From: Jaapia argillacea MUCL 33604
Taxonomy: Eukaryota > Basidiomycota > Agaricomycetes > Jaapiales > Jaapiaceae
NCBI GenBank assembly: GCA_000697665.1
Contig: KL197736.1
Location: 395,247 to 459,246 of the forward strand
Reading direction: 5' to 3'
DNA length: 64,000 nt
Position numbers and translations under genes: made by a program. The notes below the pieces were generated by a model that did no database searches, had not been told where the DNA came from, and worked only from the letters and a program-made list of their open reading frames with translations. Shown piece after piece: positions 34,650 through 44,210 of this stretch; within the stretch, counting starts at the first letter, position 1, and each line of letters starts with the position of its first letter.

Positions 34650-35485
34650 TGTAATCCCGAATTCTTTTCGATTCCTTTCATTCTTTCATCAATTAGATTC
34701 AATTCACTCAACTACTATGCCATCCTTGACGCCATTTACATCATATTATCACAATCCTAATCTGATTGTTGGTGTCTCTGCTACCTGTCGCCTTCCTGTT
34801 ACCTTCCTCACTCATTGTTATCCATCTCTTTGTCTCCTTCTTTGGTCTCCATTTCTTTCATTGATACATCACTTTTCAAAATCATATCAAGTAGAAAGAG
34901 CACTACTTATTGTCCATATCTTGTAACTGGATGATGTTTGTAGTATCCTTACATCCAATTTCAAAGAACTACCAGCCCTGCTACAGGTGATTCCCTACAT
35001 CACATACTTTGCCCTCATTCTAGGAGTGATTCACCTGGGTCTCATAATGCTGATTATCCCAAAGGTCAGTACCAGTCTATCTGGTGGCTGTTTGGACTAT
35101 AGATCATGATTGTCTACTTTCTGTCACTATCTGGAACTCTAGGGGAAACTCAATTCTATATGGAGCTTTTTTAGTAATTGGGAATTTCATGGATTTCTTG
35201 TAAAGCTTCTTAGATTCTACTAGTCTCATTCTGTCTGGGCCTATAGTATGTAAGAGCACTAAAAAGGGTTGAATGTTCCTTTAAGGAAGTTGCTATCTTT
35301 AGAAACCGTTGTCAAGTTCTTTGATCTAGAAACTGTTTTTCCTGATGCTAGTTTTATTGCCCCATTGCTTATGTGTGACCACTCCGTTGCTCCGATCTCC
35401 TGTTGCTCCAGCTGTTAGATATGTCCCGTTGATCATCGGAACATTGACTTAGAGGTGCCAAATGCAAGATACAACCAGTACTAAC
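34650..35485. other. No supportable gene
   Basis: T-rich sequence with short frames only. 34930-35460 resembles old, AT-shifted repeat debris similar in style to 31985-32310. Confidence 0.35.
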
Positions 35486-35488
35486 GCC

Positions 35489-36308
35489 TTAAACAAAACC
35501 TCGAACCAAATCAAGCCGTACCTGAACTAACGCCATGACCCATTGAACACCACAAGTAAGCTGGGATGCCTCGCTCCATAGAATTCCCAACTCCTCACAG
35601 GTGATGCAATCAGCATTAAGGCCTGTCATGAGGGCTTCAACCTGATCCAATAAACCATCCCCCACCGAAACCCACCCATCTTGAAAGTCCAACCAGCCCT
35701 TTAAACCCTCAACAGAACTAGATCCTGTATCCAACCATTGGACAACATCTTGAACGTCTTTCACAACATCTTGAATATCACCCAAAAATCCACGGCGTTC
35801 ACAAACTTGACAAATCACTTTGAGTTCAGCCAATGCATTGCCAAATGTGTAACGTGGTTGGAGCTTGGGGGAGGTAGAAGACTTGCATCCCTGGGTGGAC
35901 AAGCAACACTGACCTGGCACCCAATTTAGTGCTGATGGCTGTGAACTTGGTGAAGATTGGAGTCAACATGCTGCTTGAACACCCAAGAGAGCTAAACGTA
36001 CCACCTACTAATTCTGCTTGCATGAGGGGGAGAAAGCTGCGCTGTGGCACCATCATGTTGAAGTTTACAGAGTATTGATTGTGGTAGTGAGAGGACAGCC
36101 TGAAGGGATTGAAATGTGGCTTACCTCCTCTTCGTATATGCAGCACAATTCCAATGACACTTAGCTTCTTTTCTCTCAGCATCCGTATGATATTTTTTCT
36201 TGTTGACCATCCTGTGGCCAGTTGAAAATAGAATTGTGGCTTTGCAAGTGAATGAAGGAGCTGGTTGTTCAATAAGGGAATCGTGTTGGATGAAATGGAC
36301 GCGCTCAA
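35489..36308 (-). CDS. Unrecognised protein, two or more exons
   Basis: On the minus strand an exon ending SMLTPIFTKFTAISTKLGA is followed by a GT...AG intron (about 35879-35929). The next exon starts LQPRYTFGNALAELKVICQ and continues through DIQDVVKDVQDVVQWLDTG to MALVQVRLDLVRGFV and a stop at 35489. The second exon is helical and acidic with several Cys (CQVCERRG, CITCEELG). No family is recognised. The 5' end is unclear; 36100-36308 is open but of uncertain relevance. Confidence 0.4.
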
Positions 36309-36610
36309 TCTGGTTGTGGCGTTTGCAATGATTCAGTCCTTTTGCATGAACACTGCATCAGTGAAATAAGTACCTTTGCAATCTGGTGTCAAGCCATGTC
36401 CTGAACGCCATAGACCTTGTACAAGGACAGATGGGTAGATACATGCATGCATGGAGCATCTGTTTTCTAACGCTTAGTTGGATGAAATGGACGTGCTCAA
36501 TCTGGTTGTGGTGTTTGCGATGATTCAGTCCTTTTGCATGAACTCCACATCCGTGAAATAAGTACTTTTGCGATCTGGTGCTGGGTCATGTCCTGAATGC
36601 CATAGACCTC
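36286..36610. repeat. Direct duplication, period about 191 bases
   Basis: The block GGATGAAATGGACG.GCTCA to CATAGACCT.(G/A)TACAAG occurs at about 36286-36424 and again at about 36477-36617, with roughly one difference in ten bases. Confidence 0.7.
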
Positions 36611-36822
36611 ATACAAGTTACTAACACTTTCAAAGTTGTATTTGCCATTCAGTCTTCTCAGGCCCATATAGAGGGTTGGTAGTTCACGATTCATATGCGA
36701 TCTGGTGCTGGGTCATGTCCTGAACACCATAGACCTCATACAAGTTACTAACACTTTCAAAGTTGTATTTGCCATTCAGTCTTCTCAGGCCCATATAGAG
36801 GGTTGGTAGTTCATGATTCATA
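36569..36822. repeat. Tandem duplication of 127 bases, nearly identical
   Basis: TGCGATCTGGTGCTGGGTCA begins at 36569 and again at 36696. The two 127-base units differ at only a few sites, so the duplication is recent compared with the older 191-base duplication next to it. It is not a multiple of three and lies just 3' of the dioxygenase-like gene that runs leftwards to 36847. Confidence 0.8.
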
Positions 36823-36846
36823 TGCTCTAGTAGTTGTACAGTGTAT

Positions 36847-38298
36847 CTATATAAATTCATTCAATTTTGAGTACATGCTCATCCCAGCCTGCCACTGAGA
36901 GGTGTTCATTTGCTCAACACACAATACCCCCATTTTCTTTGTATATTGAGCGGTAGTCATGCATCCATATTCCTTCCAACGAAACAGCCCAAATGCCGTG
37001 TATTGTGTGAATGACAGTCGCTTCTTCCCAGCCTGAATAGTTGTGTTGGAATGAGCAAAAACGGCTGAGGGGAGAGGAAACTCGATGACGAGCCTCATGT
37101 CCCACAGAACGAGGTGCCCTCCAAGTCGAGGGTCAAAGGTACCAAGCACCGTCACGGCGCACCAACCCCATGCAAGGTTCTTGAGATCTAGATGGCGAAG
37201 AGTTGTGACGTCTGGGCCCAGATTGAAAGTGCAAGCAGCGAATACACTGTTTGTGAAGTTGAGCCGAAGGGTGGGGTCCCAGGCTGCCAACACTTTCAAA
37301 ATGTCGGAGTAGTATGCGTGAAGTCGAGGCACAAAGGTTCCAAAAGTGCCTGAACAATGGATGCGGTCAAAGATATGAAGTGGTGAGGGAGAGGGTAAAC
37401 TCATTGCTGGCAAAGTGAGCTATTTATTGGACGGCTCGATTAGCCAGTAGCGAGGCGATGATGGTATTGTTGGCAATGGATGAAGCTTGGAGGTTTGTTG
37501 GAGCCTATGTAGCAGGTAAAGGGAGGATTCAACGAGTACGGGAAGGTGGCGTACTCACTTGGCGTCCATTCCCATGCGATATCCCAGACCAAACGGCAGG
37601 GTAGTTACCCCGCCTATGTGATGCCTCCCTGTCCATGAAATCATACTTCTCTCTCGCCTGCTCCATCGCCCTCATCGCCTCTGCCATAACATCCACCTCC
37701 CAATGCTCATCGTTTGGATGCGCAGCCAAAAGGGCAATGATGGTCCCATCTGCGGTGTGGATTGGGTGAATCAACCTGAAACTAATTTCTCAGTAGGTCA
37801 GGTATCAGGGAATGCAAAAGCCACTCACTTGCCATCCCATTCCACCACACGAAAACCCAGCTGTTGAAGCTCAGATAGGGAGTGGGGTCGAGTGCCGTCA
37901 GTGGTAGCCCTGCGGTCAGCGCAGCCCTCCCGGCTGGTTGAGGTGATTGGCAATTTAGTGGTATGGAGCTGGCCTTCAAGGGCCACAAGTCGTTTGCATT
38001 GTTTTGCAGCAACTGTTTTGATTGGGCTGCTTCGGCGCGCCCTTTCTGCCCGTCGACGAAGCTTCAAGGAGGACTTGCAGCGATGGTCCTTGTTCCAAGG
38101 GCTGTTGGGTGGGAGGTCGCAGGAGGGAGTGGGATAAAGGATGGCGGGTTCGTCGAGGTCCATAGGAGGCTCGCAATCATAGTTCAAATGGTTCTCCTCT
38201 TCTGGAGAGCCAGCATCGACATTCAGCCAGAAGGCAGTTTCGGGAATAGCTGCCTCTGCTGCACCTTGAAGGAGCTCAGAACGGAGCTCTTCGTCCAT
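36847..38298 (-). CDS. 2OG-Fe(II) dioxygenase-like protein (TET/JBP- or prolyl-hydroxylase-like fold), possibly decayed
   Basis: On the minus strand, exon 1 (38298-37828) is basic in the middle and ends SELQQLGFRVVEWDGK. An intron follows, then LIHPIHTADGTIIALLAAHP and SHRRGNYPAVWSGISHGNGR (to about 37560). After another intron comes the core (37413-36847): LRLNFTNSVFAACTFNLGP, RHLDLKNLAWGWCAVTVLG, GGHLVLWDMRLVIEFP, SAVFAHSNTTI and LSFTQYTAFGLFRW. HLD gives the HxD iron ligands and the His in SAVFAHSN the third. The spacing H.D..N...G...V..L recalls the TET/JBP signature. This arrangement is common in expanded Agaricomycete families. The core seems a few residues shorter than usual before SAVFAHSN, and a stop lies between the second exon and the core, so it may be broken. 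Substrate unknown. Confidence 0.6.
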
Positions 38299-38589
38299 TG
38301 CGTTCTGGACGAGGGATGGGAATGGGATCGGGAGTGAAACTGCAATGGGTAGTGCAGGTAGGGTCCAAGGGGAAAACTCATGGCCCGAGGTGTCTAAATC
38401 AGTGATGGATTAGGATCGTCTGCTTAACAGGGGAGGATGTGATGTGACGTACTGTTCGTATTGGTAGCGCTTGAAGTAGATCAATGGGCGCTAAGGATGG
38501 GATTAGTCAGTGCATTGAGCCTATTTAGATGCTTTTCTCATACTTTATGGTCAGCCCACAGTGACAATGTATCATGGTATATGGTGGAG

Positions 38590-39815
38590 CCCATCTGGGC
38601 CCATACAGGTTTATGGCTTGCACTTGATGGGTGGGCCAGTGGTGTTGATTTGTCAAGATAGTTGGGTGGGCCTAAGGCGAGATATATTAAACCATATTAT
38701 GGGCCCAGGTTCACGTGGTACCTTTTGTGACCTGTGGGCCCATGTCAAAGATGTATAGTAGATTATTATTGAATGCTATGAGCTCTCTGATGCAGTATGT
38801 ATGGGCCCATATAGTGAGTGTTCAGTGCCAGTCTTGTGGGCCCATTGTTGCTGAAAATTCGTGATTCCCTGATGAGCTTGATTTATGGATGGGCCCATAC
38901 AAGAGATTGGCGGCATGGATCACCAGGCCCGCATTGAATATAGGCCCATTTGTATTGCCAATGTAGTTTACAGAGGTCATGGTAGAATATTCAGTCTTGA
39001 CTATGTTTAATCAGTGGGCCCAGAATCCTGATTAGTGTGAAATACTAATAGTGTATCTGTGGGCCCATGATCCACTGCATATCTGGGCCCATCTTCAAAT
39101 GATTTTACACCCTAGTAGGAGATCCATGGGCCCATGTTCCATTCCTAAAAGACACATATAGGCCCAGAATACTAAATCTCTATTTCTATTGATGGGCCCA
39201 TTTTTAACAAACAATGATTAACTCATGGGCCCAGATAGTTCCTCCTCTTACTATGCCCATGGGCCCACAGTACTGGTTTGCAATTTCTATATAATGGGCC
39301 TGTTCTCAAGCCCCGTACCCCACCCATGGGCCCATGATGAATTGTCTGTAATCAGCCTATGGGCCTGAATTTTCCCGCCTTTTTAATCATCCATGGACCT
39401 ATATTTCATTTACAAACTGCTCATATTGCTAGTACAAATTTCTACCTGTGGGCCCATGTTGAATCAACCATGGTCAACTCATGGGCCCAGTGTTGTTCTC
39501 CTCTTAATGTATCCATGGGCCCATGGTCTGGCCTCATACCCCATGCATGGGCCTGTCGTGAATAATCCATACTACGGATATGGGCCTAGTAAACTGGGGC
39601 TTGATTTTCATCTATGGGCCCATGCTCTAGCCTTATACTGTATGTCTGGGCCCATCTTGAATAATCCATGATCAACATATGGGACCAAACTTTCCCTCCT
39701 CTTAATATATCTATGGGCCCACAGTTGATCTACAGACTACACATATGGCCAGAGTACTGGCACTCAATTTCATATCCAGGGGCCTATTTGACTTATATAT
39801 TATATACGAGCCCAT
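38590..39815. repeat. Satellite with the palindrome ATGGGCCCAT every ~33 bases
   Basis: About 34 copies of a GGGCCC-centred site (consensus ATGGGCCCAT, a perfect 10-base palindrome; variants GGGCCT, AGGCCC, GGGACC) fill 1.2 kb. From 39128 the cores start at 39128, 39160, 39194, 39227, 39261, 39296, 39328, 39361 and 39395. After one missing site they continue at 39450, 39483, 39517, 39549, 39582, 39616, 39648, 39681, 39715, 39746, 39780 and 39809, a spacing of 33 plus or minus 2. The left third is less regular, with some double gaps. The sequence between palindromes varies, with higher-order echoes such as CTCCTCTTAATGTATC recurring after about 200-256 bases. No gene is present. Confidence 0.9.
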
Positions 39816-39819
39816 ATCG

Positions 39820-40290
39820 ATATGTACCAACATAGATATGATGAATTGAGACCTACAATAAAGTAAATTGAATTTATTTTGAATATTTTCCATATTGGTA
39901 GATTTGTAGCTGATTCTGGATGGACTCTAAAATATGTTGTAGTTATCTGAATCCAATCACATAGAGATAAATTGATTTCAATATTCCTGAATTTGAAAGG
40001 ATTTTACCACATATTGTTACATTTCTAACTATCCCTGGTGATTTATTCCAATTTGTTTCAATTTATATTGATTTATTTCAGTTGATAGTGATTTGTTGGG
40101 ATTTTAGTAATTTATTGGGATTTTATAGTCCTAGCGAAAATGTCTTGCGAACATTCCAGCAGATACTCCAGCGGACATAATGTTGTGGTTGAGGAGGCAC
40201 ACATATGATCACTGGAGATGCAGTTCATGCAGGAATCAAACAATCTGTTTGCAATATTGGGCACTGACTACCAATTGAGCAGACAATGTT
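39820..40290. other. AT-rich spacer between two tandem arrays
   Basis: Very AT-rich with repeated GATTTATT and ATTTGTTTCAATTTAT-like words near 40030-40120. No gene or RNA is seen. Confidence 0.5.
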
Positions 40291-40299
40291 GTCATGGCC

Positions 40300-41330
40300 C
40301 CAAGAGCGGACTTACCACACGGAGATTCCGTGCAGATAGTTGAGAAATGGCATTGGACAGGAATGAGCTCCAAATGAATTACAGGAGGAGCGAAAGGATT
40401 TGGGACTGACTTACAAATCATCAGACATTGCAGCTTTGGCAATGCAAAGCGGAGCTTCCGAGTGGAGTTTCCACTTTCCCTCCACCCGAGCATATAGAGC
40501 TGAAATTGGAACCAAACTACAATAGGAGGATAAGATTTGAATGAAAGGAGTGGAAGGATTGGCGAATGACTACCCATATTGAACATTGCAGGGCATGGCA
40601 GTACAAGGTGGAGTTTCCGAGCGGAGTTTCTGCTTCACCTCTGCTCGAGGATACAAAGCTGGAACTTGTATGAAACAGCACAGGAGTGAGGGATTAAAAT
40701 GGTGGGAGTGGGCGATTATCGACTGACTGCCAAATAATCTTGCGTTGGTTTCTGAGCGGAGTTTTCGTTGACTGTCCACCCGAGAGTATAGAGATGGAAT
40801 TTGAACAAAGCTACACAGGAATGTAAGATGCGAACGGGAAACGTGAAGGCATTGGCAAATGACTGCCAAATAATCAGACATTGTAGGCTTTGGCAGTACA
40901 AAGCAGTGGCCAAGCGGAGTTGCCAAGCGGAGTTTCTGCTTACTCTCCACCTGAGGATATAGACCTGGAATTTGTACAAAGCTACACAGGGATGTAGGAT
41001 TCAAATAGCAAAAGGTGAGGAATTGGCGGGTGACTGCCAAAGGTGTTCTCAGCACAAAGCAGAATTTCCGAGTGGAGTTGCCAAGCAGAGTTTCCGATTA
41101 ACGTCTGCACAAGGATATTGAGTAAGAAATTTGACAAAACAGCACAGGACTGTAATATTTGAACAGGAAAAATGGAAGAATTCCCAACTAACTACCCAAA
41201 AATCTGACATTACAGCTTTTGGCAGGACAAAGTGGAGCTTCCGACAGAGTTTCTGCTCAATCCACCCAGGGAAACTTAGTTGGAATTTGGAGAAAGCCAC
41301 GCTGAAGTGAAAGAGTCAAAAACAAATATT
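40300..41330. repeat. Seven-unit tandem repeat, period about 155 bases
   Basis: Each unit holds GCGGAGTTTC.GCTT, CTCCACC.GAG.ATATAGA and TGGAATTTG..CAAAGC.ACACAGGA. Unit landmarks lie near 40310, 40463, 40619, 40756, 40926, 41082 and 41243, that is 137-170 bases apart. On the minus strand units 3-6 read LCSFVQIP.LY...ES..KLR in a partly shared frame, but the unequal unit lengths break the frame from unit to unit, so coding is unlikely. The array abuts the 3' end of the gene at 41427-43872. Confidence 0.8.
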
Positions 41331-41426
41331 CTTGATAGACCATGATATACTGTAGCACGTTGATATTTTACAAAGTCAGATGTAAAGGAATGCTGGAGGG
41401 TCGTAATGCGCCAAGATGAGAGACAA

Positions 41427-43872
41427 CTACTGGCCGTCCTCCAACTCCCAGATCAACTCTCGCAAATTGTTGATCTTTGACGTAAGCTCTTCCAAAGACC
41501 GAGCTATCCTACTGAGAAGATGCATGTCCTGGGTCGCCTCAAGGATAACTCTCTTGTGGGCATCATGGAGATGCAGACGGGAACAAGACGGATAGTCTCC
41601 AGGAAATGTCCAGCCAGGCCGAGGAGGCAGCTAAGGCGACAGGGTGAATAAAAGTAATTCAACAGGGAATTACCATCTCACCTGCCACACAGATTCTTCG
41701 TTTGGAACATTTGCCGCTGGCATCGATGGCCCAGCGATATTGGAAGCATCAATCGATGGGTCACTTGGCCTGTCGTCCATCTGGGGTGTTTGGGTGATCT
41801 TGTCAATGAGAGCGGCAGTTATGCCTTCTGATGGTTTCGTGGTGGCTCCTTTGTCCTCGCTTGCAGGGATCAAAACATGAGGAATTGTCTGAACGGATTT
41901 GGCAACGTGTGAGTCGGGCAACCGGTGCAAATTTGTGAATTTGGACATCATCTCATCAAGGTCAACAGGAGGGGGAGGCGAACTTCCACTGGCATCAATC
42001 TGACAAAATGTAGGGTTCTGGACAGACGTAGCTAGAGGGATGCTGAGAACATGGAGGTTGCAGGGTTGATGGAACTTACAAGATGGTTGGGCTTGATCTT
42101 GGGGAGACTGTCAGTTTCTCATCTGGACCAGAGAATACATATTCACCATAATACATTGCTACGGCTCTCGGGGATCCTAGACAACAATGGGACATTTGGG
42201 TTTGGGGAAGACAGCGAGACACATACCAGTTCCAAGCCAGTCTGGCACGACCGACTGGGGAGATACTGTGCAATGATGCATGAATATGTCATCCACAAGC
42301 TGTGCAGCAATACATACCGGAAGGGGGGAGAAGTTTATATTGATCGATGGGAGTGAACTCCAGAGGAGATCGTGAGCTGGTTGAGGGAGCACCTCCAGCC
42401 TCTGCTGACTCAACAAAGATCATGTGTGGGCGATGAGTTTTTGGGGGTGGGGGAGCTGGACTTGAAGTTGGCGGCCGCGAATCATCCACACTGGGTGTAC
42501 CATTTGAGGGTGTTGGGGCTCGAGGAGTTGGGAGGATGGCCTGTCATTTCCTATGTCAATGGAGGTGAGGCGTTGGACTGATATCATCCAATGGCATGGA
42601 GGGTTCAGTCGACCGAGGGAGTGTGGGGTTATCATTTTGCGCAAGTGACTCAGACCCAATGTGACCTGAAAAAAGTCATGCATGGACACACTGACAGAGA
42701 ACAAGATGAGGAATGGAACTCACCATTATCTACCTCCATTGCCTCGTCAGTCGTACCTGGCACTGCATTGTTGGGGGCGGGAGTGCGGACATGGGGGAGA
42801 TTGGCCACTTTCCTTCTGGCAAAGGTGATTGGCGCAGTCCTTGGAGGGTTCTCCTCAGATGACACAGTGTTACCTAGTAATAACAATGGTGAAACAATAA
42901 CTTGGATTGAGAAACAATAAGGACACTGACCGGTGTTATCCACATCCATCCTAGCAGGAGGATTGACATCTTGATTTGTGTGGGGAGGTGGTGGTGGTGC
43001 TTCAGGCACTTCCACTTAGTGTGTGATGTGTGAGGAATGAGAGGAATGCACTCACCAATAACTGGCAACTTCACAACAACTCTCCTCGAAAATGTCGGTT
43101 GAGACTGCTGGCTGACTTCAGATTTCGGCGCGTCAATTTGAGGTACAGGGACAGGCTGAGCAGGAATGACTCCCACAATTGCGAGGGGGAGAGGTGCTGT
43201 AGAAGACAGCGATGCCTATCAGTACACAGTCTGTCAGTAATGACAACATGAACTCACGATTCGCCACCTGTGTCACAACTGTTCTCCTTGTGAAGGTCGG
43301 TTGAGACTTGGGAACTGGTTGGGCTGGAACGACTTCCAGAGTTAAGGATGGAGGTGCTGCTGTATGGGAGGTAGGTGAGCACACAGTTGATCAGACACGG
43401 GGATGGGAACTCACCAATCAGATTGCACTTGACAATGGTTCTCCTTGCGAAGGTTGGATGAGAATTGGTGGCAATTTCTGAGGATACCGCTGCGGTAGTC
43501 GGAGCTGGAGGAGGAAGCTGAGCTGGGACAGCTTGCTGAGGTACAGATGGAGGCGGGGCTACAGACAATGTCAGAACATTGTCATTCAGGAAGGAGGGCA
43601 GGAACTCACTCGATACAGACTTGACAATAGTTCTCCATGCAAACCGCAGCTGAGACTCCGGGAGAGACGAGGACGCAGGCACATCGATAGTGGGTGATAA
43701 TGCCTTCACCACAGTTCTCCTGGCAAATGTCAGGCGGCTTTGCTGAGTGGCCAGAGGCTGGACTGAGAATCAAGCAAGCGAGAATCAGCCTTGGTTGAAT
43801 GGATTCAATGATGTCACTACCTTCAGAGTCGACATCCATGGGCTCCATATCACCAGACTTGGGGAGTGACAC
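41427..43872 (-). CDS. Multi-exon protein with repeated 'FARRTVVK' exons and a coiled-coil end
   Basis: On the minus strand the gene starts MSLPKSGDMEPMDVDSEGSD. It then runs through a chain of exons that each end in a version of SQPTFARRTVVK followed by GTGAGTTCC-type donors: LTFARRTVVKALSP, LRFAWRTIVKSVS, HPTFARRTIVKCN, QPTFTRRTVVTQ, QPTFSRRVVVKL and ITFARRKVANLP. Between them are Pro-rich links such as PAQLPPPAPTT. Later exons include RMDVDN, a block at 41670-41951 (DEMMSKFTNLHRLPDSHVAK) and a last exon with LPPRPGWTFPGDYPS and the helix LLSRIARSLEELTSKINNL, ending ELEDGQ before TAG at 41427-41429. No known domain is recognised. The basic FARR motifs could be nuclear localisation or nucleic-acid contacts; that is a guess. 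It is divergent from the gene at 44211. Confidence 0.5.
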
Positions 43873-44210
43873 GGCGGTTTGTCGAGGAATGCCACTGGAA
43901 ATTGAGCTGTTGGTGATGAAGAACCGAAAGACCTGAGGAGGAATGTACCTGTGTGTGATTCTATATTTTCCTTAGTGGTTGTTGTGTTCGGGCTGCTGGC
44001 TAGATGATTGAACTTGGGCGGAGTTCCCGCACACAGAGAGGGCGCGATTGCACAGAGAGGGCGCGATTGCACAGCCACTGCACAGCCATGAGAACCCTTC
44101 ACAGTGCTGAGAGTCACCACCACTTATTAACTGTCTGAACTATTGAGCTCGCTTCTCTCAACGCCCACTGTCAACGTTTTAAATCGCACCAGACTTTCAT
44201 CAAACACAAG
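43873..44210. promoter_or_regulatory. Divergent intergenic region with a 22-base duplication
   Basis: About 340 bases lie between two divergent genes. Near 44037-44085 the phrase CACAGAGAGGGCGCGATTG is repeated directly, and CACAGCC follows twice more. It may hold the promoters of both genes. No clear TATA box is seen. Confidence 0.35.

Noticed and set aside
33295-34926. Several open frames of 90-140 codons on both strands
   Set aside because: They overlap the 468-base direct repeat, are Ser/Leu/Pro-rich by composition and have no domain or splice support.
38590-39815. CRISPR-like array (short palindromes with variable spacers)
   Set aside because: The shared unit is only 10 bases, the spacers are related to each other at higher order, there are no cas genes, and the setting is a fungal nuclear genome. 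It is treated as a satellite.
40570-41300. Cys/Leu-rich repeat protein on the minus strand over the 155-base array
   Set aside because: Unit lengths are not multiples of three and vary, so the shared peptide pattern shifts frame between units; array-derived and not selected coding.
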